Positions 9,701 through 18,048 of a DNA stretch of 64,000 bases are shown piece after piece (positions within the stretch are counted from its first letter, which is position 1; every line of letters begins with the position of its first letter). The DNA is from Oceanospirillum sp047518265. Lineage in GTDB: Bacteria; Pseudomonadota; Gammaproteobacteria; Pseudomonadales; Halomonadaceae. Below the pieces are notes generated by a model. The model ran no database searches. It worked only from the letters and a program-made list of their open reading frames with translations, and was not told the origin of the DNA. Location of the stretch: assembly GCA_047518265.1 (NCBI GenBank), contig JAKZRG010000004.1:124001-188000 (forward strand), written 5' to 3'. Both the position numbers and the translations under genes were made by a program.

Positions 9701-9930
9701 AACTGGCCATGATAGCGGTGGATCAGTGGTTAGAAGCTGGTGAAGATGATGCCTGCAAGGGTGTTCGTATGATTATGCAGGTACACGATGAACTGGTCTT
9801 TGAAGTACCGACCGCTCAGGTAGAAGCTTTTAAAGTGGCACTGAAACCCTTTATGGAAAATGCGGCTGAATTGGATGTCCCCTTGTTGGTAGAAGCGGAT
9901 TCAGGTGAGAGCTGGGATCAGGCTCACTAA
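6718..9930 (+). CDS. polA: DNA polymerase I with an insertion in the 3'-5' exonuclease domain
   Basis: Replication/repair polymerase of 1070 residues, about 140 longer than E. coli Pol I. Order: 5'-nuclease 1-290; Lys/Ala/Ser- and acid-rich linker about 295-345; 3'-5' exonuclease; polymerase from about 660. The exonuclease residues are intact: Exo I D383-T-E385, Exo II D452, Exo III Y635-xxx-D639. Polymerase residues are also present: R892/K896/F900/Y904 of the O-helix, motif A D843, motif C HDE 1023-1025. F900 is the usual Phe that discriminates against dideoxynucleotides. Between Exo II and Exo III about 105 extra residues (510-617) are inserted. Their second part (540-611) aligns without gaps, at a constant offset of 164 residues, to the thumb segment 704-775, with about half of positions identical. 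The reading frame is open, so a functional protein is expected. Confidence 0.96.
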   Translation: MNDTAQLPLVLVDGSSYLYRAFHAMPPLMTSKGQPSGAIKGVVNMLKSLLRQYPQSPVVVIFDAKGKTFRDDMYVEYKANRPSMPDDLRSQIEPLHQTIKAMGMPLLCVPGVEADDVIGTLAYQGEAEGRSVVISTGDKDMAQLVTEKVTLVNTMTDTVMDIPGVHTKFGIGPELIIDFLALMGDKVDNIPGVPGVGEKTAVALLQGIGGLDAIYADLDKIAPLGFRGSKTLAKKMADNQEMAYLSYQLATIKLDVELEARIDDLVMTPQDIDQLTELYTELEFKSWVNELNRQGGGTAKKTSAATAVKTEASADAPVDKSSVEESSDDKAEGAGENDSVLDYGIIESADISMADIEYETILEKESFNAWLEKLKAAESFAFDTETTSLEYMQAEIVGVSFAVEAGKAAYVPVAHDYFNAPKQLDRDWVLAQLKPLLEDPAKGKIGQHLKYDINVLANYGIELQGVASDTMLASYVLNSTATRHDMDSLSKKYLGHSTISFSEVAINDGKNSRDEQMEMLLDEPEAPVEKDAQTLAMEALEEKIYQVAGEKFAINSPKQIGRVLFEVHQLPVLQATAKGVPSTSETVLKRLARDHELPRLIVEYRALEKSKKDDSGQSNKLLTFNKILLERAAPYAAEDADVTLRLHQHLWPKVEEKESILSLLKDIELPLVTVLSRIERNGAKVDVQKLAEQSKEITARLVQLEAEAFELAGKEFNLGSPKQLGEILYEQMELPVRKKTPKGKPSTSEEALQELALDYPLPKLIMEHRSLSKLKSTYTDKLPQMISEKTGRIHTSYHQAVTATGRLSSSDPNLQNIPIRTEEGRRIRQAFVAEEGFSIVAADYSQIELRIMAHLSGDKGLVEAFQNNQDVHRATAAEVFGCTPEDVTVDQRRSAKAINFGLIYGMSAFGLAKQLHIERSQAQIYIERYFDRYPGVARYMDDIRDSAKEKGYVETLFGRRLYLPELNAGNGAMRKGAERTAINAPMQGTAADIIKLAMIAVDQWLEAGEDDACKGVRMIMQVHDELVFEVPTAQVEAFKVALKPFMENAAELDVPLLVEADSGESWDQAH

Positions 9931-9945
9931 GCGTGATACGAACAC

Positions 9946-10009
9946 ACGTAGATTGATCAGTCTTTTCCTTATTTTTCATCTATAAGGAGTTATCGGGATT
10001 GGTATAACA
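9946..10009. repeat. Dispersed intergenic repeat, copy A
   Basis: Starts near GTAGATTGATCAG and ends TTATCGGGATTGGTAT. It is nearly identical to copy B (44889-44952) and similar to copy C (43653-43714). It begins 16 bp after the polA stop. With the terminator at 10071 it fills most of the recognisable content of the 382-bp gap before the next gene. Confidence 0.75.
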
Positions 10010-10070
10010 AGGCGTTTTATCGACAAAGAGTTTTAGTCATCTAATCAATCGGGCTATTCTTCTTATTAAG

Positions 10071-10117
10071 GCCATGGTGTTCATCCATTATTAATGGATA
10101 AGCCCATGGCTTTTTTA
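10071..10117 (+). terminator. Rho-independent terminator downstream of polA
   Basis: GCCATGG pairs with CCATGGC, with an inner TCCATTA/TAATGGA stem, followed by TTTTTTA. It is the only strong terminator in the gap between polA and the GGDEF/EAL gene. The rest of the gap (10118-10312) is A/T-rich leader in which I see no gene. Confidence 0.8.
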
Positions 10118-10312
10118 TTTTGAGAAATTGATTCTTAAGGAATGTTGATCAATAAAGCTACAAAAGAAAACAGAGAAGCCAGAAACTTTGCAGGGCTATT
10201 TCGATAGAATCAAGGTAATGTATTGGCTCTTTAGAGAGTAAAAAATAATAAAAATAGGCGCTTACCTCTGAATCTGCCGTGCATCGCAGATGTTAAGGGC
10301 CAAGGGATTGTT

Positions 10313-13033
10313 ATGCTAAAACGACTTTCGTTACGTAAAAAACTACTGGTAGTTCCAGTTCTGGGTTTTGTGGTAACTGCTTTGGTTACCGTATTAATGT
10401 TAACCCTGCTTAATCGACAGCATCACCTTACCCAGCATGTGGTCGAACATGATCTGGGCAGTATCTATCGTTATTCCTCGCTTCTATCCGATTTCTCCCG
10501 CAATCATGTGGCATTGCACGAACTGTTATCTCGTTATAAAGGGCAGTTAAATAGCAAGGACATGCAGGAATTAGGGCAGGCCAGAATCTCTGTTGTGCAA
10601 CAGATAAGCCTCAGTCTAACCGATCAATTTGACCGTCATCGACAATATTCCCAAGGATCAACCTATGAGGAATTACAAGAACTCAAAGCCAGCCTGAATG
10701 ATTATGTTTATGCTCTGGAGGGTGCTATACGTTTGGTGGTTGCAGGCAAGAGTGAGCTGGAACAACTACAAACGGCCAACCAATACTTTGCCCTGAGTCA
10801 TAAGCGTTTTATCGGTTTGCTGGAAGAGATGGGGCGTGGTGCTCAGGATGAAACGGATCAGCAGCAAGCCCAGTTTAAAGAACAAATATTATTAGCCTCG
10901 TTGTTTGTCGTGATTATCTTGGTCTTACTGGTGGTTTACGGTTTTCGACAATCCGGTGAATTATCCCGCCGCTTACATCATATGATTGATGATATGAATC
11001 AGCTAGCAGCGGGAGATCTTAAGCTAAAGCGGGTGCGAGAAAACTATGAAAGCCTCGAATTTCAGCAGATGTCAGAGGCGATCGATTGTTTTCATAGTAG
11101 CCTGCGCTCTCTGGATCAAACCCAACAAAAGATAGAAGAGAAAAACCAGCAGCTGCATAAAGAAATGCAGCAAAAAGAAGCGGCAGAAGCAGAGCTCACT
11201 CATGCTCTGGATGCGCTGCAAATGGCCAATGATGAGCTGGAACATAGGGTTGATGAACGTACGGCAGAGCTTGAGCGCATTAACACAGATCTTGTACAGG
11301 AGATTGATCAGCGCAAACATGCGGAACAGCAACTGCAGCTATTTAAGATGGCCATGCACAATACCAGTGAAGCGGTGATTATTACGGACTCCAAAGCCCG
11401 GATTCTGGAAGTTAACCCTGCATACTGTCAAATCACCGGTTTTAGTCGCGCGGATGTATTAGGCAAAAACCCTAATATGACCCGTTCTGATCGTCACCCA
11501 GACAGCTTTTATCAGGATATGTGGCACTCCCTTTCAACGAAGGGGCAATGGAGCGGGGAGATCTGGGATCGTCGTAAGAATGGTGAAGTCTTCCCTAAAT
11601 GGTTAACCATTAATGCGGTCACTGATCATCAGGATGAGTATACCTATTACGTCGGTGTCTTTATGGACATCAGCGATATGAAAGAAGCTGAACATCAACT
11701 GGAAAAGTTGGCTTATTATGATCCTCTGACACAGCTACCGAATCGAATATTATTCCAGGATCGTTTGGAACAGGAAGTTAAAACCTGTGCCAGTGAGAGC
11801 GGCCACTTTGGTGTGCTCTATATTGACCTGGATCGTTTTAAATATGTGAACGATACCCTGGGTCATTCCGTGGGTGATCAGCTTCTAATCGAAGTGGGAC
11901 AAAGAATAAAAAGCTGTTTGCGTGGCCCAGATACCGTGGCTCGTATGAGTGGCGATGAATTTACCTCGATTATTCGCAGTGTGCATGAGGCTCATGATTT
12001 AGAGATTGTGGCAGGCAAGATTATCCAATCTATCGAGCAACCTGTACTGATTGACGAAAGGGAAGTCTATGTGGGGGCCAGTGTGGGTATCAGCCTTTAC
12101 CCGGAGCATGGCACCAGCAGTGAAACCCTGAAAAAACATGCGGATATGGCGATGTATAAAGCCAAGGAAGCTGGCCGGGGTCGGTATCAAGTATTTGATT
12201 ATCTGATGAGTGCTGTGAACGTTGATCGTATGGCGCTGACTGGCCAGTTAAAACAAGCCATTGCACAGCAAGAGTTTCTTTTACATTACCAACCCATTGT
12301 GAATATCAATACCCATGAAATTGCCGCGGTGGAAGCCCTGATTCGTTGGCAGCCTGCTGAAGGTGATTTGATTTACCCCGGTGATTTTATAGAACATGCG
12401 GAAGAGACTGGTCTAATTCACGCCATGGGAGATTGGGTGTTGGAATCAGCCTGTGCCCAAGGTGCTGAATGGAATCGACAGCTGGAGCATCCAGTGGCTA
12501 TTGCGGTGAACTTGTCGGCTATTCAATTTGAAAATCCAGAACTGGCACACCATATCGCTGAGGTTTTACAGAGTACAGGTCTAGACCCTAAATTACTGCA
12601 CGTAGAAATTACCGAAACAACCGTGATGAAACATCCTGAGCTGACAGAGCAGCTATTAAGAGATATCTCGGATTTAGGTGTAGGTATCTCTATTGATGAC
12701 TTTGGTGCGGGTTATTCTTCTTTAAGTTACCTGATGCGCTTTACCGCGAATAAGCTGAAGATTGATCGAGCCTTTACCCAGCAATTAACGGAACGACGTA
12801 ATGATCAAATTATCCCTACTGCCATTATTAATTTGGGCCGTAGTCTTAATCTGCAAACTGTAGCGGAAGGCGTTGAGACCGAGTTCCAGCTGAATATGTT
12901 ACACAATAAGGGGTGTCACTTCGCACAGGGTTATCTGTTTAGTCGACCGGTACCCGTGCCAGAAGCCTTTGATCTACTACAGCAACACGTCTTGCTGGAA
13001 GAGTTAAAAGGAGAGGAGGCTTTGAGAGGGTAG
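10313..13033 (+). CDS. Membrane-bound PAS-GGDEF-EAL c-di-GMP signalling protein
   Basis: A 906-residue sensor. Membrane segments at about 11-33 and 191-211 enclose a helical periplasmic domain of roughly 155 residues. A HAMP-like linker and coiled coil (about 215-345), a PAS domain (about 345-455), a GGDEF domain and an EAL domain follow. The diguanylate-cyclase signature reads SGDEF at 546-550, an accepted variant. The EAL motif is intact at 674-676 in the context AVEALIRW. Further EAL-domain residues (NLSAIQF, EITET, DDFGAGYSS) are present, so phosphodiesterase activity is expected. Which activity dominates cannot be told from sequence. It is followed by a small exported protein that could be co-transcribed. 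Confidence 0.93.
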   Translation: MLKRLSLRKKLLVVPVLGFVVTALVTVLMLTLLNRQHHLTQHVVEHDLGSIYRYSSLLSDFSRNHVALHELLSRYKGQLNSKDMQELGQARISVVQQISLSLTDQFDRHRQYSQGSTYEELQELKASLNDYVYALEGAIRLVVAGKSELEQLQTANQYFALSHKRFIGLLEEMGRGAQDETDQQQAQFKEQILLASLFVVIILVLLVVYGFRQSGELSRRLHHMIDDMNQLAAGDLKLKRVRENYESLEFQQMSEAIDCFHSSLRSLDQTQQKIEEKNQQLHKEMQQKEAAEAELTHALDALQMANDELEHRVDERTAELERINTDLVQEIDQRKHAEQQLQLFKMAMHNTSEAVIITDSKARILEVNPAYCQITGFSRADVLGKNPNMTRSDRHPDSFYQDMWHSLSTKGQWSGEIWDRRKNGEVFPKWLTINAVTDHQDEYTYYVGVFMDISDMKEAEHQLEKLAYYDPLTQLPNRILFQDRLEQEVKTCASESGHFGVLYIDLDRFKYVNDTLGHSVGDQLLIEVGQRIKSCLRGPDTVARMSGDEFTSIIRSVHEAHDLEIVAGKIIQSIEQPVLIDEREVYVGASVGISLYPEHGTSSETLKKHADMAMYKAKEAGRGRYQVFDYLMSAVNVDRMALTGQLKQAIAQQEFLLHYQPIVNINTHEIAAVEALIRWQPAEGDLIYPGDFIEHAEETGLIHAMGDWVLESACAQGAEWNRQLEHPVAIAVNLSAIQFENPELAHHIAEVLQSTGLDPKLLHVEITETTVMKHPELTEQLLRDISDLGVGISIDDFGAGYSSLSYLMRFTANKLKIDRAFTQQLTERRNDQIIPTAIINLGRSLNLQTVAEGVETEFQLNMLHNKGCHFAQGYLFSRPVPVPEAFDLLQQHVLLEELKGEEALRG

Positions 13034-13190
13034 CGGCGCAATATTCTTGTTTGGATATAGAGCCGAACTGAATATTTGTGACAGGGATGCCGTATCTATC
13101 TGGGATTTTTTGTTAGCATTTGTGGTCTTAGTAAAACAGATAAGATTGACACTCTTGCCAGATAGGCAAAGAGATAAGACAGGTAGTGCT

Positions 13191-13571
13191 ATGCTTAAGA
13201 AGACCATGTTAATGCTTTGTATCGGTTTGCTGAGTTTACAGCCACATGCTAATGCGGCAGATACCGTAGGGGAAGCGGCCAGCGAACTGTTTGATAAATC
13301 AAAGGAAGCGGTATCTGATGCTGCAGGCCAATTAGGCGAAAATGCCTCAGAAGCGGGCGAAAACGTTGGCGAAGGTTTAAAGCAGTTTGGCAGTAAGCTT
13401 TGGACGCTGGGATCGGATGCGGCCAAGGATGCCAGTGAGCTGGCCAAAGACGAGCTCAAAAGTGCTCAAGAATATGTTGAGAAGAAGTATCAGGAACAGC
13501 AGGATAAACAAAACCAAGGCGAAGAAAATAAACAGCAGGAAGAAAAAATAAGCGGAGCTGTGGCCATTTAA
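13191..13571 (+). CDS. Small exported helical protein, unknown function
   Basis: A 126-residue protein starting at the ATG at 13191, which has AGG 9 bp upstream and gives a clean signal peptide (MLKKTMLMLCIGLLSLQPHANA). The mature part is a run of amphipathic, Ala/Glu/Lys/Ser-rich helix with 11-residue-like periodicity (ASELFDKSKEAV, AAGQLGENASEAGENVGEGL, SDAAKDASELAKDELKSA) and a Gln/Glu/Lys-rich tail. It resembles LEA/apolipoprotein-type or YtxH-like helical proteins in composition only. Longer in-frame starts exist upstream but lack a signal peptide at the N-terminus. Function unknown. Confidence 0.72.
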   Translation: MLKKTMLMLCIGLLSLQPHANAADTVGEAASELFDKSKEAVSDAAGQLGENASEAGENVGEGLKQFGSKLWTLGSDAAKDASELAKDELKSAQEYVEKKYQEQQDKQNQGEENKQQEEKISGAVAI

Positions 13572-13597
13572 TTGGCCGAGTGTGATTGACCCATATA

Positions 13598-13632
13598 GGG
13601 GTATAGATGAACGATCATCTATACCCCTTTTT
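13598..13632 (+). terminator. Strong terminator after the small exported protein
   Basis: A 13-bp perfect stem (GGGGTATAGATGA/TCATCTATACCCC) with a 4-nt loop, followed by TTTTT. It lies between this gene and the convergent speA. Confidence 0.88.
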
Positions 13633-13697
13633 AATGCTTGTCGACCTTGCGTGGTATGAATTGAACGGTCATATGAGGCAAGGTTTATTGTTCATGG

Positions 13698-15602
13698 TTA
13701 TTCCAGATAGGTATAACCGGCCAAACCTTCTTCTAGTTCATGCATAAAGGCTGCTTGTTCTTCCTTTGAGAGGCTGCTGGCGCTGAGCTGTTTCTGATAA
13801 CCAGCCAGGAGTTTATCCTGTTCAAAGTTAACGTATTCCAGTACTTTTCCGACAGTATCACCTTTGATAATTTGGTTGATCTGCACCTGACCTTGTTCGT
13901 CCAGAGTGATATCAACAGAGTCCGTATCGCCAAACAGATTATGCATATCCCCCAGAATCTCCTGATAGGCACCGACTAAGAAAACACCTAATAAGCGCTG
14001 CTCACCTTCAGGCCATGCAGGTAAGGGTAAAGTGGTTTCTAGACCCTGACCGTCCACATACAGATCGATGCGACCGTCGGAATCACAGGTAATATCCTGA
14101 ATCACCCCTCGACGCAACGGTGGTTGGTGCAGTTGTGATAGGGGCAGAATAGGAAATATCTGATCGATACCCCAGACATCTGGTAGGGATTGGAAGAGTG
14201 AGAAGTTGGCAAAGAGTTTGTCTGCCAGCTTTTCATTCAATTCATCCAGAATCTCTCGGTGCGCTCGATTACGGGTATTAAGCTGACTGCGTAACTGACT
14301 GCACGTAGAGGTATATAAACGCTCTGCTAAGGCTCTTTGGCTTAGATTTAGAATGCTCAGAGTATACATATCCTGAGCTTCGGACATGGCTTGCACCACG
14401 TCGTGATAACACTCTACTAGGGAGCGCTCATCGGCGCCCTGTTTCACTAACTGGTGGACACGCCAAAGCTCCTGAATCACGGCCGCTTCATCATCGGCAA
14501 TCTGCTCTGGCGCAGAAGTATCTGGTGATTCAATATCGATCACATCGGTAATCAATACCGCATGGTGAGCGGTAATGGCTCGACCAGACTCGGTAATCAG
14601 ATGAGGGTGGGGTAGTTGGTGTTTGCTACAGACCTCATTGATGGCTTGCACCACATTATTGGCATACTCTTCCATGCTGTAATTGATGGAGCAAATACTG
14701 CGAGAACGGGTGCCTTCATAGTCAACACCCAAGCCGCCGCCCACATCCACAAAGCGGATATTGGCACCCAGTTGGCAGAGTTCGTGATAGAAGCGACCAC
14801 ACTCTTTCAGGCCTCGCTGAATATCACGAATATTGGCGATCTGAGAACCCAGATGGAAATGCAGCAGTTGTAAACTATCCAGAGCATTGGCTTGCTGCAG
14901 TTGACTGACAACCGCTAGGATCTGGGAGGCGGATAAACCAAACTTAGATTTCTCCCCACCGGTATTCTGCCAGTTACCCTTGCCGATAGAGGCCAAGCGA
15001 GCCCGTAAACCTAAGCGAGGTTTTACGCCGATCTTTTGGCTTTCTTCCAATACTAGGCTTAACTCGTTCATCTTTTCGATGACGATAAAGACGCGATGGC
15101 CCAGTTTTTCACCCATTAGGGCCAGTCGGATATATTCCCGGTCTTTATAACCGTTACAGATAATGACCGAGTCTCGTTGGCCGGTTTGCGCCAATACTGC
15201 TAATAGCTCAGGTTTACTGCCTGCTTCCAGACCGACACGGTTTTCGGAGCGTGCCGAAGTATTTAGAATCTCTTCGACCACCCGACGCTGTTGATTGACC
15301 TTAATAGGATAAACAGCGGTATAGCCGCCTTGGTAATTCTGCTCCTGCATAGCGCTATCGAAGGCAGCGCATAGGCGATTAACCCTGTGGTGCAGAATAT
15401 CGCTAAAACGAACCAGCACGGGCAAAGATAAGCCTTGTTGTTGCAAGGTATCGCACAGTTCCGTCAAGTCGATAGACGCTGCAGGTTGCTTAGGACTGGG
15501 TTTTACCGTTACCCGGCCACGGGGGTTCACACCAAAATATTCACTGCCCCAGTGATCAATATTATAGGTACGGAACGCATCATCAAGGCTCCAATCGGTC
15601 AT
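13698..15602 (-). CDS. speA: Biosynthetic arginine decarboxylase
   Basis: PLP- and Mg-dependent enzyme of the alanine-racemase fold (group IV) that converts arginine to agmatine in polyamine synthesis. About 634 residues from the chosen ATG at 15602 (MTDWSLDDAFRTYNIDHWG), which matches the start region of pseudomonad SpeA. A 27-residue upstream extension in frame looks unconserved. The PLP lysine lies in YPIKVNQQ. The phosphate-binding glycine loop is VDVGGGLGVDYEG, and HFHLGSQ is also conserved. It is divergent from the Sel1 lipoprotein gene, with speE beyond it. Together speA and speE provide agmatine and spermidine steps. The intermediate agmatine-to-putrescine enzymes are not in this window. 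Confidence 0.95.
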   Translation of the reverse strand: MTDWSLDDAFRTYNIDHWGSEYFGVNPRGRVTVKPSPKQPAASIDLTELCDTLQQQGLSLPVLVRFSDILHHRVNRLCAAFDSAMQEQNYQGGYTAVYPIKVNQQRRVVEEILNTSARSENRVGLEAGSKPELLAVLAQTGQRDSVIICNGYKDREYIRLALMGEKLGHRVFIVIEKMNELSLVLEESQKIGVKPRLGLRARLASIGKGNWQNTGGEKSKFGLSASQILAVVSQLQQANALDSLQLLHFHLGSQIANIRDIQRGLKECGRFYHELCQLGANIRFVDVGGGLGVDYEGTRSRSICSINYSMEEYANNVVQAINEVCSKHQLPHPHLITESGRAITAHHAVLITDVIDIESPDTSAPEQIADDEAAVIQELWRVHQLVKQGADERSLVECYHDVVQAMSEAQDMYTLSILNLSQRALAERLYTSTCSQLRSQLNTRNRAHREILDELNEKLADKLFANFSLFQSLPDVWGIDQIFPILPLSQLHQPPLRRGVIQDITCDSDGRIDLYVDGQGLETTLPLPAWPEGEQRLLGVFLVGAYQEILGDMHNLFGDTDSVDITLDEQGQVQINQIIKGDTVGKVLEYVNFEQDKLLAGYQKQLSASSLSKEEQAAFMHELEEGLAGYTYLE

Positions 15603-15793
15603 CTCTTTACCATCCCCAGTCCGGCATTTTACGAAGGGCGCATTATCTATCCATCTTGTGGAGATGAAAAGCATTCTGCACAAACTGATCTTATTTCAAA
15701 AAAACTTCATGTTTAGCTGGATATAGCTTAGCCATACTTAAACGGTCTAGAGCCACTATTTTTCCGATGATAACGGAATAGGGGAGGACGATT

Positions 15794-16888
15794 ATGCGTC
15801 TATTGATCACTCTGTGGGCAGTTTTGGTTTTGAGCGCTTGTGCCAGCTATGACAAGCAGCAAGTTCAACAAGCCCCTATATCTACTGAAATTGAGAAGGC
15901 TGAGGTACGCTCCAGCCAAAGTATGCAGGATTTAATTGCACTGGCGGAATCCGGTAACCGACAGGCCATGATGAGCTTGGTGCAATATTATGAGCATCGA
16001 TTGGCCAATAAAGGCGGTGATGCGCTTTCTCTGATGTGGCTGCGTAAAGCGGCGGATTCCGGTTTATCTGATGCCATGTACGAAATCGCCAAGTTATACG
16101 ATTTTGGCAGCATAATTCCAGAGGATAATACCCAAGCAATCTTTTGGTATCAGAAAGCGGCTGATTTAGGTCATGTATCAGCCATGGTTAACCTTGGGGT
16201 TATTTATGATACAGGGGAAGGGGTCGAAGAAGATAATCAACTGGCACATCGTTATTATTTAAAAGCCGCACAACAGAAGGATTCTGATGCCCAGTACAAC
16301 CTAGGGTTAATGTATGAAAATGGTGAAGGCATTGATCAGGATTATCAGAAAGCCGTCGGTTGGTATCGTTTAGCTGCAGAACAGGGTGATCTGAATGCCA
16401 TGGTCAATTTGGGACGTTTGTATCATATCGGTGAAGGCGTATCACAAGATGAGCAGCAAGCGCGTCATTGGTTTCAGAGAGCGGCCAAGGCGGGAGAACC
16501 CAGTGCCCAATTTAATCTGGCGGGTATCTATATGAGCCCGGAAGCTGCGGCACCAGACTTTAAAAAAGCCGCTCGCTGGTATAAACAAGCGGCCCATGGT
16601 GGTATTCGTCCTGCTATGTGGCAATTAGCCAATATGTATCGTTTGGGTTATGGCGTGAGCAAGGATGCCCGTAAAGCTTTTCGCTGGACACATAAGGCAG
16701 CCTATTCAGGTGTTATTCCTGCTCAGTTTCAACTGGGTTTGATGTTTATACAGGGAGAAGGGACACCTGTGAGTCACAAACTGGGTTTACATTGGATCGC
16801 CAGTGCTGCTCGACAAGGCTATCCTCAGGCACAAACCTATGTGCGTAGTTTGATGGATAATAGTCGTCCGGTACATATACAGATGTAG
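15794..16888 (+). CDS. Sel1-repeat lipoprotein
   Basis: A 364-residue protein with a lipobox (LSACAS, Cys16). It then has about seven Sel1-like repeats of 36 residues, such as ALSLMWLRKAADSGLSDAMY, QAIFWYQKAADLGHVSAMV and KAVGWYRLAAEQGDLNAMV. Sel1/TPR-type solenoids mediate protein-protein contacts. The lipoprotein signal puts this one in the periplasm or outer membrane. A strong GGAGG precedes the ATG. It lies between divergent speA and co-directional speE, but nothing in the sequence ties it to polyamine metabolism. Confidence 0.88.
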   Translation: MRLLITLWAVLVLSACASYDKQQVQQAPISTEIEKAEVRSSQSMQDLIALAESGNRQAMMSLVQYYEHRLANKGGDALSLMWLRKAADSGLSDAMYEIAKLYDFGSIIPEDNTQAIFWYQKAADLGHVSAMVNLGVIYDTGEGVEEDNQLAHRYYLKAAQQKDSDAQYNLGLMYENGEGIDQDYQKAVGWYRLAAEQGDLNAMVNLGRLYHIGEGVSQDEQQARHWFQRAAKAGEPSAQFNLAGIYMSPEAAAPDFKKAARWYKQAAHGGIRPAMWQLANMYRLGYGVSKDARKAFRWTHKAAYSGVIPAQFQLGLMFIQGEGTPVSHKLGLHWIASAARQGYPQAQTYVRSLMDNSRPVHIQM

Positions 16889-17123
16889 TGCTGATAGTGT
16901 CCGTGCAGACCGCATCCTTTCTTTTAATGGATAGGGTTGTTAACTTTTTGATCGTCAGGCCTTGATCATGTTGCTTTGAGATTTCAGTGCTTACAGAAAG
17001 TTAACGACTTTTTCCAACCTTCCTGTTAAAAATGCTTTGTTTCGGGCATAACATTCAGTATCGTTGCGCCCCTTCAATTATCCTTCACTTTTCTTATTTC
17101 TATCGGACTTTTTTGAGGTCATC

Positions 17124-17990
17124 ATGAGCGAGCAACTGGATCAAAGCTGGTTTACTGAGGTTTTTTCTTCCTGTGGTTCTGCCTTTTCTATGAAGGTAAA
17201 AGCCAAACTGCATGAAGAACAAAGTCCTTATCAGAAGCTGGAAATTTATGAGACGGAAACCTATGGCAACCTGATGGTAATTGACGGTTGTGTCATGCTG
17301 ACTGACCGCGATAACTTTCTTTATCATGAGATGATGTCCCACCCAGCGCTATTCTCCCACCCAGATCCAAAACGTGTGGTGATTATTGGTGGCGGTGATT
17401 GCGGTACGCTGCGTGAAGTACTGAAGCACCCTGGTGTAGAGAAGGTGACTCAGATCGATATTGATGAGTTAGTGACACGTTTATCTGAAAAGCACTTCCC
17501 GGCACTGTGTGATAGCAACGATGATCCCCGTGCTGAGTTGCTATTTGAAGATGGCGTAAAGTGGGTTGATGATTGCCCAGAAGAAAGCATAGATCTGATC
17601 ATTGTGGACTCTACGGATCCTGTTGGTCCGGCAGAAGGTCTATTTGAAGTGGACTTCTTTAAGCGTTGTTTCCGTATTCTGAAGCAAGGCGGCATCATGG
17701 TGCAGCAGTCAGAATCACCTCTGTATCATACCGATAGCATTATCCGTAATCTGCATACCGATATGAAAGCAGCGGGCTTCTCCTCAACGGCGACTCTGCC
17801 TTTTCCTCAGCCGGTTTATCCATCAGGTTGGTGGAGCTGCACAATGGCAGGTAAGGGTTCCGAGGTAACTGAATTCCGTACGGAAGCGTCAGAAGGTAAG
17901 GGATTTGAAACGGACTACTACACGGCTGATATTCACCGTGGTGCTCTGAGCTTACCGCCATTTATGAAAAAAGTGCTGGATCAAGCTTAA
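17124..17990 (+). CDS. speE: Spermidine synthase
   Basis: Aminopropyltransferase of 288 residues that makes spermidine from putrescine and decarboxylated AdoMet. The nucleotide-binding loop IGGGDCGTLREV and the catalytic DSTDPVGPAEGLF motif are both present, as is the C-terminal SGWWSCTMAG. The ATG at 17124, preceded by TGAGG at good spacing, is chosen over a longer frame starting at 17064. The upstream gap has no terminator after the Sel1 gene, so partial co-transcription is possible. Confidence 0.96.
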   Translation: MSEQLDQSWFTEVFSSCGSAFSMKVKAKLHEEQSPYQKLEIYETETYGNLMVIDGCVMLTDRDNFLYHEMMSHPALFSHPDPKRVVIIGGGDCGTLREVLKHPGVEKVTQIDIDELVTRLSEKHFPALCDSNDDPRAELLFEDGVKWVDDCPEESIDLIIVDSTDPVGPAEGLFEVDFFKRCFRILKQGGIMVQQSESPLYHTDSIIRNLHTDMKAAGFSSTATLPFPQPVYPSGWWSCTMAGKGSEVTEFRTEASEGKGFETDYYTADIHRGALSLPPFMKKVLDQA

Positions 17991-18006
17991 ATCAGTTGAT
18001 TTTATA

Positions 18007-18044
18007 TCCACTAATACCGGTCTTTATTAGACCGGGTTAGTGGA
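18007..18044. terminator. Hairpin between speE and the convergent depolymerase gene
   Basis: A long near-perfect stem (TCCACTAATaCCGGTCT against AGACCGGgTTAGTGGA) sits between two convergent stop codons. There is no long T-run, so it may act in either direction mainly as a stabilising hairpin. Confidence 0.6.
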
Positions 18045-18048
18045 ATGC

